From CAWHOW01 sp050013795 (GTDB taxonomy: Bacteria; Bacteroidota; Bacteroidia; Bacteroidales; CG2-30-32-10), in the NCBI GenBank assembly GCA_050013795.1, contig JBEKEO010000208.1:1-5563 (forward strand): a stretch of 5,563 nt of DNA, written 5' to 3'. The notes beneath the pieces were generated by a model that saw only the letters and a program-made list of their open reading frames with translations, did no database searches and was not told where the DNA came from. Both the position numbers and the translations under genes were made by a program. Shown here piece by piece: positions 1 through 5,563 of the stretch. Within the stretch, counting starts at the first letter, position 1, and every line of letters begins with the position of its first letter.

Positions 1-48
1 TATGCCAGTAGTCAGAATAATTAAAAATAAACTATATAATTTTTTCAT
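1..48 (-). CDS. Start of an exported or membrane protein gene, cut by the left edge
   Basis: Read on the minus strand, an ATG at 48-46 opens a frame that stays open to position 1 and gives MKKLYSLFLIILTTGI. Two lysines followed by a run of hydrophobic residues is the standard opening of a Sec signal peptide, or of a lipoprotein or inner-membrane anchor. The lipobox or cleavage site, if present, lies outside the window. No Shine-Dalgarno sequence precedes the ATG, as for the other genes here. A TATATTTG -7 box on the same strand lies about 40 bp upstream (94-87), which supports a real gene start. The gene is divergent from the OmpA-family gene at 316. Its function cannot be told from 16 residues. 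The short length is the main reason for caution. Confidence 0.55.
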   Translation of the reverse strand, partial: MKKLYSLFLIILTTGI

Positions 49-86
49 AGTAATATTTTTTAGTTAAGCAATAATTTATTCTCCGT

Positions 87-118
87 CAAATATAAATATT
101 TTTTCTTTCATATAACAA
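87..118 (-). promoter_or_regulatory. Putative Bacteroidota promoter for the left-edge gene
   Basis: On the minus strand, positions 94-87 read TATATTTG, a full match to the Bacteroidota -7 consensus TAnnTTTG. A TTG at 118-116 lies 21 bp upstream, close to the spacing expected for the -33 element. Transcription would start near position 80, giving a leader of roughly 30 nt before the ATG at 48. AT-rich DNA yields chance matches, so the support comes from box, spacing and a plausible downstream start together. Confidence 0.42.
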
Positions 119-264
119 TTTCATCACATCTTATAGCAAGGACGCTTAATATTGACTTCGGAATAATGTCTTTGCGACATATGACGAACAGTTGAACTAA
201 GAACTTCGCATTAATTACTTATAACTTTCAACTTTTGGTACTAATTTTGATAATTAAAATAATG

Positions 265-296
265 TTTCATGGAAATACAAATTATATCTACTTTTG
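265..296 (+). promoter_or_regulatory. Putative Bacteroidota promoter for the OmpA-family gene
   Basis: TACTTTTG at 289-296 matches the -7 consensus TAnnTTTG exactly. TTTC at 265-268, 20 bp upstream, matches the -33 consensus TTTG at three of four bases. Transcription would start near 301-303, leaving a leader of about 13-15 nt before the ATG at 316. A second -7-like match, TAATTTTG at 242-249, has no -33 partner at the right distance and is less likely. Confidence 0.48.
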
Positions 297-315
297 AATC
301 ATAAAACACATACTT

Positions 316-1011
316 ATGAAAAGACTTATTTTTCTTCTTGCGACAGTTCCTTTTAGTTTATTTTCCTTTTCCCAGGACACTCAAACATTGCAGCCAACCG
401 AAACCGATGCGCTGATGAATGTTAAAGTTACCAACTTTCAGGATATGCCACGTCCTAACGATATTATTATTCTCGAAAGTATAAAAACAAAACAAATATA
501 TTCGGGAAAAACCGATTCAAAAGGAAAATTTTCGCTTCTCATCCCTAAAGGCGATACTTATATAGTAAAGTATAAAGATTTTACCGATAGCACCAATTAC
601 AGCCAAGTGGAAATTCCTGACAAACCTGGTAAATATACTTCAAACCTCACTGTACAAATAGACCCGCCTAAAACATACACTCTTGACAATGTTTTTTTCG
701 ATACAGGGTTGGCTACTTTGAAACCCACGTCATATAAAGCGCTGAACGACCTTTATGAAGTAATGGAATTAAAACCCACTCTTATTATTGAAATAGACGG
801 GCATACTGACAATACCGGAACACACGAAGTAAACATGAAGCTTTCGCAGGATCGCGCTAATGCTGTTAGAAATTATATTATTAATAAAGGCATTGCTTCA
901 AACAGGATAACGGCTATTGGTTATGGCGATACAATGCCTGTTGCTGACAATTCAACCGAAGAAGGCAGATCCAAGAACAGAAGAACAGAAGTAAGTATTA
1001 TAAAAGAATAA
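316..1011 (+). CDS. OmpA-family peptidoglycan-binding envelope protein
   Basis: A 231-residue exported protein likely to link the outer membrane or periplasm to the cell wall. Residues 1-19 form a signal peptide (basic MKR, hydrophobic core, cleavage expected between SFS and QD). Residues about 34-116 look like a small beta-sandwich of the carboxypeptidase-regulatory or Cna-B type, with the TDSKGKF..LIPKGDTY pattern at 66-82. Residues about 121-230 are an OmpA C-terminal domain: VFFDTG, then GHTDNTG, LSQDRANAV, GYGD and NRRTEV. Asp165 and Arg180 are 15 residues apart, as are Asp271 and Arg286, which bind diaminopimelate in Acinetobacter OmpA, so peptidoglycan binding is likely. There is no eight-stranded barrel and no lipobox cysteine, so the mode of membrane attachment is unclear. 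The start is the ATG at 316, which alone gives a full signal peptide. The gene appears monocistronic and converges with gcvP. The domain call is firm; the cellular role is inferred. Confidence 0.93.
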   Translation: MKRLIFLLATVPFSLFSFSQDTQTLQPTETDALMNVKVTNFQDMPRPNDIIILESIKTKQIYSGKTDSKGKFSLLIPKGDTYIVKYKDFTDSTNYSQVEIPDKPGKYTSNLTVQIDPPKTYTLDNVFFDTGLATLKPTSYKALNDLYEVMELKPTLIIEIDGHTDNTGTHEVNMKLSQDRANAVRNYIINKGIASNRITAIGYGDTMPVADNSTEEGRSKNRRTEVSIIKE

Positions 1012-1012
1012 G

Positions 1013-1041
1013 CCTGTTTGCCCTAGCAGGAGCAAACAAGG
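1013..1041 (-). terminator. Hairpin at the OmpA-family gene/gcvP convergent junction, possible terminator
   Basis: TGTTTGC (1015-1021) pairs with GCAAACA (1032-1038). The stem continues inward through CC/GG (1022-1023 with 1029-1030), skipping one unpaired A at 1031, to a five-base loop. It extends outward by CC/GG (1013-1014 with 1040-1041) past an unpaired A at 1039. The gcvP stop codon (1025-1023) starts in the loop. On the minus strand the stem is followed by a moderately T-rich stretch (CTTATTCTTTTATAAT), so it fits better as the gcvP end than as the end of the OmpA-family transcript, which has no T-run after it. The imperfect stem and weak T-tract keep confidence modest. Confidence 0.38.
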
Positions 1042-3869
1042 TTACGGTCGCCGTATGCATCATCTATTTTTGCAACAGCGGGCCAGTATTTATCTTCCTT
1101 CAAACTTTCCATAGGAAATGCAGCTTTTGTCCGTGAATAAGGAGCTTCCCATTTGTCAGCCAAAACAGCCTTCAATGTATGGGGAGCTTTCTTTACTACA
1201 TTATTTGCCTTATCGGCTTTGCCCTCTTCAATCTCCCTTATCTCATTACGTATGGAAATCATCGCATCGCAAAACCTGTCCAACTCTGCCAAAGGCTCAC
1301 TTTCGGTAGGTTCAACCATTAACGTACCATGGACGGGGAATGCAACCGTTGGAGCATGAAAACCATAATCCATAAGACGTTTGGCAATATCTATAGCCTC
1401 AATATCGGTAGTCTTCTTGAATGAATTGCAGTCGAGTATCATTTCGTGGGCCACCCGGCTTTTACTGCCAGTGTAAAGTATTGGATAATGATTCTCCAAC
1501 TTTGATTTTATATAATTGGCATTCAGTATGGCATACCTAGTTGCTTCGGTAAGTCCGTCACCACCCATTAATTTGATGTAAGCATGAGAGATCGTCAAAA
1601 TCATCGCACTTCCGAAAGGAGCAGCAGATACTGCATGTATGGCTTTATCGCCGCCCGTTTTCACCATTGTATGAGAAGGGAGGAAAGGAAGCAAATGCTT
1701 TGCAACTCCGATAGGACCTTCGCCGGGCCCGCCTCCGCCATGAGGAATAGCAAAGGTTTTATGCAGATTCAGATGGCAAACATCTGCACCGATAATGCCG
1801 GGATTAGTAAGCCCCACTTGTGCATTCATGTTGGCTCCATCCATATAAACCTGGCCGCCGTTAGCATGGATTATCTTAATAATTTCAAGTATTTCTTCTT
1901 CAAATACTCCGTGGGTGGAAGGATAAGTAACCATCAAAGCTGCAAGTGTTTCTTTATATTGAACAGCTTTTTCTTTCAGATCTTTAACATCTATATTCCC
2001 TTTTTCATCGCATTTCACCACAACCACCTGCATGCCGGCCATTACAGCGCTGGCAGGGTTAGTGCCATGTGCAGAAGCAGGAATTAGGGCAATGGTTCTT
2101 TTACCATCCCCCTTGCTGATATGATATGCCCTGATAACCATCAATCCTGCATATTCGCCTGCAGCACCGGAATTAGGCTGAAAGGAAATGCCTGCAAAAC
2201 CGGTTGTTTCACAAAGATCCTTTTCCAGCTCACTGATCAGTTGATGATATCCTTCAGCCTGGTCGGCTGGAACAAAAGGATGAATAGCGCCAAACTCAGG
2301 CCAACTAAGGGCAAACATTTCAGTGGCGGCATTAAGTTTCATGGTGCAGCTGCCAAGAGGTATCATAGAGCGATTAAGAGAAAGGTCTTTGATTTCAAGC
2401 TTTTTGATATACCTCATCATTTCCGTTTCTGAATGATGTGAATTGAAAACAGGGTGTTGCAAATATTTGCTTGCCCGCATTAAATTTGAATGAAGCTTAC
2501 AATCGCAAGAAGAGCAATTTATTCCTAAGAAATGCTTTTTATTGGCAGAAGCGAAAATTATCAATATATGTGTCAAATCATTTGTATCCGTGGTTTCATC
2601 AATACTGATTCCAATAAATTTATCTGAAATATAATTAAAATTCATTTTCTGCTCTAATGCACTTTCCCTGATGGTTTCCATCGAAACATTATCTGGTAAT
2701 TCTATTTCAAGAGTATCAAAGAAGGTTTCGTTCAATTGTTTATATCCAATTTTTGCAAGCTCTTCCGAAAGGATACAAGCCTGTTTATGAATATCGAAAG
2801 CAATATTTTTTATGCCCTCATAGCCATGATAAACAGCATACATGCCCGACATTATAGCAAGCAGTACTTGTGATGTACAAATATTTGAAGTTGCTTTTTC
2901 CCTTTTAATATGCTGTTCCCTGGTCTGCAAAGCCATGCGTAAAGCCCTGTTGCCATTGGCATCTACAGAAACACCTATAATTCTTCCGGGGATGCTTCTC
3001 TTGAACTCTTCTTTTGTGGCAAAATAACCTGCATGTGGTCCGCCAAAACCCATTGGTAATCCAAATCGCTGAGTTGTGCCAACAACCACATCTGCGCCCC
3101 ATTCTCCCGGAGGAGTAAGTAATGCAAGACTCATTAAATCAGCAGCAACTGCTATAAAAGTGCTGTTTGTATGTGCTTTAGTCACAAATTCCGAATAATC
3201 CATTATTACACCTGATTTATTTGGATATTGTATGATGGCACCAAATACTTTATCATTAAAAACATATTCCTTATGTTTCCCAACAATTAGGTTTATACCT
3301 AAAGGTGCAGCACGTGTGATAAGTACATCAATTGTTTGTGCGAATATATCTTCAGAAACGAAGAAGGTATTGGCTCCTCTTTTCACAGCATCCCTGCTAC
3401 GGATATTATGAAACATAATCATAGCTTCAGCAGCAGCAGTAGCTTCATCGAGCAAAGAAGCATTGGCAATCGGCATACCTGTCATATCAATAATCATGGT
3501 TTGATAATTCAGCAATGCTTCTAATCGCCCCTGTGAAATCTCAGCCTGATAAGGCGTATATGAAGTGTACCAACCTGGATTTTCTAGGATGTTTCGGGTT
3601 ATCACGCCGGGAGTTATTGAATTGTAATATCCTTGTCCTATATAAGATTTATATATTTTATTTTTCGAAGCAATTTCTTTTAACCTGTTGATGTATTCGT
3701 ATTCGTTGATTCCCTTTGGTAACTTTAATGGTTCTTTTATCCGGATGGATGATGGGATAGTTTCTTCAATAAGCTTATCAATAGAAGCAATACCGATAAA
3801 ATTTAAAATCTTTTTAGTTTCTTCTGCTCCTGGTCCAACGTGTCTGAATGTAAAATTATCTGTAATCAT
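1023..3869 (-). CDS. gcvP: Glycine dehydrogenase (aminomethyl-transferring), P-protein of the glycine cleavage system
   Basis: A cytoplasmic PLP enzyme that decarboxylates glycine and passes the aminomethyl group to the lipoyl arm of GcvH; GcvT and lipoamide dehydrogenase complete the cycle. The 948 residues match the single-chain form (E. coli about 957), not the split GcvPA/GcvPB form. The N-terminal half (about 7-440) carries FRHVGP, ENPGWYTSYTPYQ, SQGRLEALLN and SLLDEATAAAEAM. The C-terminal half (about 465-948) carries HPVFN.HHSETEMMRY, PLGSCTMKLN (Cys508), AHGTNPASA, YMDGANMNAQ (Asp677, expected to contact the PLP ring nitrogen) and HLNLHKTF, with Lys704 as the Schiff-base lysine, followed by a glycine-rich loop. 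It ends in the family-typical YGDRNLVCSC. The ATG at 3869 sits nine codons before the conserved FRHVGP block and lacks a Shine-Dalgarno sequence. No other gcv gene lies in the window. The linker holds an unusual-looking Cys452, Cys455, Cys457 cluster. No frameshift or missing catalytic residue is seen. Confidence 0.98.
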   Translation of the reverse strand: MITDNFTFRHVGPGAEETKKILNFIGIASIDKLIEETIPSSIRIKEPLKLPKGINEYEYINRLKEIASKNKIYKSYIGQGYYNSITPGVITRNILENPGWYTSYTPYQAEISQGRLEALLNYQTMIIDMTGMPIANASLLDEATAAAEAMIMFHNIRSRDAVKRGANTFFVSEDIFAQTIDVLITRAAPLGINLIVGKHKEYVFNDKVFGAIIQYPNKSGVIMDYSEFVTKAHTNSTFIAVAADLMSLALLTPPGEWGADVVVGTTQRFGLPMGFGGPHAGYFATKEEFKRSIPGRIIGVSVDANGNRALRMALQTREQHIKREKATSNICTSQVLLAIMSGMYAVYHGYEGIKNIAFDIHKQACILSEELAKIGYKQLNETFFDTLEIELPDNVSMETIRESALEQKMNFNYISDKFIGISIDETTDTNDLTHILIIFASANKKHFLGINCSSCDCKLHSNLMRASKYLQHPVFNSHHSETEMMRYIKKLEIKDLSLNRSMIPLGSCTMKLNAATEMFALSWPEFGAIHPFVPADQAEGYHQLISELEKDLCETTGFAGISFQPNSGAAGEYAGLMVIRAYHISKGDGKRTIALIPASAHGTNPASAVMAGMQVVVVKCDEKGNIDVKDLKEKAVQYKETLAALMVTYPSTHGVFEEEILEIIKIIHANGGQVYMDGANMNAQVGLTNPGIIGADVCHLNLHKTFAIPHGGGGPGEGPIGVAKHLLPFLPSHTMVKTGGDKAIHAVSAAPFGSAMILTISHAYIKLMGGDGLTEATRYAILNANYIKSKLENHYPILYTGSKSRVAHEMILDCNSFKKTTDIEAIDIAKRLMDYGFHAPTVAFPVHGTLMVEPTESEPLAELDRFCDAMISIRNEIREIEEGKADKANNVVKKAPHTLKAVLADKWEAPYSRTKAAFPMESLKEDKYWPAVAKIDDAYGDRNLVCSC

Positions 3870-3907
3870 AGTAATAAGTTGAATAATCGATGTTGTGAAT
3901 TTTTGTG

Positions 3908-3938
3908 CAAATATAGAAGTAAATTATTTTTAAGGAAA
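3908..3938 (-). promoter_or_regulatory. Putative Bacteroidota promoter for gcvP
   Basis: On the minus strand, 3915-3908 reads TATATTTG, a full match to TAnnTTTG. TTTC at 3938-3935 lies 19 bp upstream, where the -33 TTTG is expected, with one mismatch. Transcription would start near 3902, giving a leader of about 33 nt before the ATG at 3869. That is too short for the glycine riboswitch that controls gcv genes in some other bacteria, and no such fold was recognised in the rest of the gap. Confidence 0.48.
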
Positions 3939-4094
3939 AGATATTCATTCTTTTTTAATCAACTTCAAACAAGCTGATAATCCTCAATTTCCGGCAATAT
4001 TATACTATTTGTTACTAAATTAATAATCAAATTCTGCTTAATGTTCTAAAAAATTTGTTTTTTTGCTTTACAAATGATCAAGAATTGAGTATTT

Positions 4095-4102
4095 TTACTT
4101 TG
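4095..4102 (+). promoter_or_regulatory. Weak -7 promoter element upstream of the 210-residue protein gene
   Basis: TTACTTTG matches TAnnTTTG at five of the six fixed positions (T in place of A at position two) and ends 19 bp before the ATG at 4122. This would give a leader of about 15 nt, similar to the OmpA-family gene. The nearest upstream TTTG (4062-4065) is 29 bp away, too far for a normal -33 element, so this is tentative. The remainder of the gap (3939-4094) is AT-rich with no recognised feature. Confidence 0.25.
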
Positions 4103-4121
4103 TAAATATGATTAAACTACT

Positions 4122-4754
4122 ATGAAGTTTCTTTTAATATTTTGCTTGTGTGTTTTTATCATGGTAAAATCATCTGTGGTTTTTTCCCAAGATACTATTA
4201 ACCTTATGAATGGTAAGCAAATCGTTCCAAGAAGTATTCATGAAGAACAAAATAGCGCCCTTCTTAAATATGATATTGAAATCAGGGGGAAACTTAAACA
4301 AAAAGCAGTTGACCTGCTTGACATCTATTCTATCAATTATGCCAATAAGACCAATAGGCAGGTTTACCAACAGGATTCTGGACTTGGATACATTCTTTCA
4401 ATTCATGAAATGGAGCATTACATCCTTGGAGAAAGAGCCGCGATGAAATACTATAAAGTTCCCTGGGTCACTGTAGGAGGCTTTGCTATAGGTTTCGCTG
4501 TTACTACGCAAATAGATTTTTGGGGATTTTTTACTCCGGTTGTTTATGGTCTCGGAATGGGATTACTTGGTACAAAAATAAAAGCGCCAGATGATATTAA
4601 ACAAACTTATGGCAATGATAATAATTTTATTAATGGATATAAAACTATTGCTACCCAAAAGAAAGTAAAATCTGCGATACTGGGAACTTTTGCTGGAGCT
4701 GCCGCATTTATTATTGCTGATTTTATCATAATTGAAGCCAAGAAAACAAAATAA
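4122..4754 (+). CDS. Hypothetical exported membrane protein of a Bacteroidota type, function unknown
   Basis: I do not recognise a named family. The 210-residue product starts with a signal peptide: Lys2, a hydrophobic core to residue 15, and probable cleavage between VFS (20-22) and QD. Next comes DTINLMNGKQI (24-34), like the short beta-strand openings common in exported Bacteroidota proteins that carry an NG-K/x-I motif, then a soluble stretch ending near LLDIYSI (65-71). MEHYILGERAAMKYY (97-111) leads into two hydrophobic segments (about 113-128 and 136-150). FINGYKTIATQKKVKSAILG (169-188) resembles the GY...KK..A..G motif seen before the last membrane segment in many Bacteroidota hypotheticals. 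The final hydrophobic segment is about 184-204, with a basic tail. Probably an envelope protein. The ATG at 4122 is required for a complete signal peptide; Met14 would leave only a stump. It has no co-directional neighbour and converges with hppA. The ORF is secure; the function is not known. Confidence 0.85.
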   Translation: MKFLLIFCLCVFIMVKSSVVFSQDTINLMNGKQIVPRSIHEEQNSALLKYDIEIRGKLKQKAVDLLDIYSINYANKTNRQVYQQDSGLGYILSIHEMEHYILGERAAMKYYKVPWVTVGGFAIGFAVTTQIDFWGFFTPVVYGLGMGLLGTKIKAPDDIKQTYGNDNNFINGYKTIATQKKVKSAILGTFAGAAAFIIADFIIIEAKKTK

Positions 4755-4783
4755 AAAAAGCCCCATTAATAATCAAGGGGCTT
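4753..4783 (-). terminator. Rho-independent terminator of hppA
   Basis: AAGCCCC (4758-4764) pairs perfectly with GGGGCTT (4777-4783) around a 12-base AT-rich loop. On the minus strand the stem is followed at once by a long T-tract (TTTTTTTATTTTGTTTT), the classic arrangement for ending the hppA transcript about 24 bp after its stop codon. On the plus strand the stem is followed only by ATATCTG, so it may also help end the 4122-4754 transcript but less efficiently. The T-tract overlaps the last codons and stop of that gene. Confidence 0.87.
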
Positions 4784-4806
4784 ATATCTGAATGTTGTTT
4801 CTTCTG

Positions 4807-5563
4807 TTATTTTTTGATTCTCATTTTGTAAAACGATCTCCATACAAAAATTAGTGCAACAATAAAGAAAACCAACCCAACATAAGGAGCTGCGTCTCTA
4901 AATGCTTCGGATATTGCAATTTCCATGGCAAGAACTCCGAATAATGTAGTAAATTTAATAATAGGATTCAAAGCAACCGAAGAGGTATCTTTAAACGGAT
5001 CACCAACTGTATCTCCCACAATGGTTGCATCATGAAGAGGCGTGCCTTTTTCTTTCAGGTCGACTTCAACCACTTTCTTTGCATTATCCCATGCTCCGCC
5101 GGCATTTGCCATAAAGATTGCCTGAAACAATCCAAACACAGCAATAGAAATCAAATAACTAACAAAAAAGGAAACAGGCGCGGAAAGCTTTGCTTTTTCG
5201 GCAACATCTGCCGTTGAACCAACATTACCAGGTGATGAGAAGAAAGCAAAAGCCAGTGCAAATGCGAAAATTCCGATAAATATATTAAACATCCCTTTTT
5301 GAGCATATTGCGTGCATATTTTAACCACTTCCTTTGATTTCTCAACATCTGCCTTTTTAGGAGCATTTGGATCTAAATTGATATTCTTTTTGATATATTC
5401 TACTGCACGGTGTGCCCCTGTTGTAACAGCTTGCATTGATGCACCCGTAAACCAATAAATCACTGCGCCTCCGGCAATAAACCCAATAATTGAATAAGGG
5501 TTTAATAAATTCAAAATACTTTCAGGCTTAACGCCCAGCACATTCTGAATAACCAAGATGAGA
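4807..5563 (-). CDS. hppA: Membrane-bound ion-pumping pyrophosphatase, C-terminal part, cut by the right edge
   Basis: The last 251 or so residues of an integral membrane pyrophosphatase, which couples PPi hydrolysis to H+ and/or Na+ export. The family is usually about 650-800 residues with 16 membrane helices, so roughly the last third is seen. GGAWDNAKK and GDTVGDPFKDTS are catalytic motifs; by alignment to the mung bean enzyme they supply the equivalents of Asp691, Lys694, Asp723, Asp727, Lys730 and Asp731, which hold Mg2+ and PPi. About five hydrophobic segments are visible, and the end FVWRSFYKMRIKK is typical. The frame is open through 5563. The TTG at 5556-5554 is an internal Leu codon, not the start. 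After KDTS the sequence is SVALNPIIK in place of GPSLNxLIK. The residues that decide potassium dependence and ion choice lie in the missing part, so H+ versus Na+ cannot be called. A strong terminator follows the stop, so it is the last gene of its transcript. Confidence 0.96.
   Translation of the reverse strand, partial: LILVIQNVLGVKPESILNLLNPYSIIGFIAGGAVIYWFTGASMQAVTTGAHRAVEYIKKNINLDPNAPKKADVEKSKEVVKICTQYAQKGMFNIFIGIFAFALAFAFFSSPGNVGSTADVAEKAKLSAPVSFFVSYLISIAVFGLFQAIFMANAGGAWDNAKKVVEVDLKEKGTPLHDATIVGDTVGDPFKDTSSVALNPIIKFTTLFGVLAMEIAISEAFRDAAPYVGLVFFIVALIFVWRSFYKMRIKK

Noticed and set aside
166..195. Nine-codon frame MSLRHMTNS in the intergenic region
   Set aside because: Too short, no Shine-Dalgarno or well-placed promoter, and no recognisable peptide type.
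155..208. Direct repeat ACTTCG (155-160 and 203-208) and a small ATGTC/GACAT hairpin (166-180) in the intergenic region left of the OmpA-family gene
   Set aside because: Six-base repeats and a 5-bp stem are expected by chance, there is no T-tract, and no known regulator site matches. Kept only as a note.
1584..2087. Long plus-strand open frame of 167 codons inside gcvP
   Set aside because: It lies wholly antisense to conserved GcvP catalytic sequence, and its translation is Cys/His/Phe-rich with no domain pattern, so it is a shadow of gcvP.
3870..4121. Possible glycine riboswitch upstream of gcvP
   Set aside because: The inferred leader is only about 33 nt, and no tandem aptamer-like conserved purine-rich cores or paired stems were recognised in this AT-rich gap.
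4807..5556. Complete gene starting at the TTG at 5556-5554
   Set aside because: The frame stays open upstream to the window edge (adding Leu-Ile), and the visible part begins mid-way through the pyrophosphatase fold, so the gene is partial and the TTG is an internal codon.
1..5563. Mobile element, CRISPR array, tRNA/rRNA gene or defence system
   Set aside because: No transposase-like protein, inverted terminal repeats, regularly spaced repeats or recognisable RNA gene sequences were seen on either strand.

Overview
The window looks like ordinary chromosomal DNA from a member of the Bacteroidota. Four things point that way. The DNA is AT-rich. Start codons lack Shine-Dalgarno sequences. Several starts are preceded by TAnnTTTG-type -7 boxes, the Bacteroidota sigma factor signature. 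Exported proteins end their signal peptides in a Ser-Gln-Asp junction. Genus and species cannot be read from the sequence.

Layout, left to right. Positions 1-48 hold the first 16 codons of a minus-strand gene for an exported or membrane protein that runs off the left edge. A divergent intergenic region (49-315) has a promoter-like element facing each way. Positions 316-1011 (+) encode a small periplasmic or outer-membrane OmpA-family protein: signal peptide, beta-sandwich-like domain, and a peptidoglycan-binding OmpA C-terminal domain. It converges with gcvP (1023-3869, -), the full-length single-chain glycine dehydrogenase (P-protein) of the glycine cleavage system. Their stop codons are 11 bp apart, and a hairpin covers the junction. 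The second divergent gap (3870-4121) holds a good gcvP promoter candidate and a weak one for the next gene. Positions 4122-4754 (+) encode a 210-residue hypothetical exported membrane protein typical of Bacteroidota. It converges with the C-terminal part of a membrane-bound ion-translocating pyrophosphatase (hppA, 4807 to the right edge, -), with a clear rho-independent terminator between them.

The genes alternate in strand, so they are probably separate transcription units and not a pathway cluster. GcvP is cytoplasmic one-carbon metabolism, HppA is membrane energetics, and the OmpA-like protein and the two other exported products belong to the envelope. No mobile element, CRISPR array, RNA gene or defence system is visible, and I found no support for a previously undescribed system. 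The points most worth a second look are the edge gene at 1-48, a Cys-x2-Cys-x-Cys cluster in the GcvP linker, the hairpin over the gcvP stop codon, and the uncharacterised 210-residue protein.
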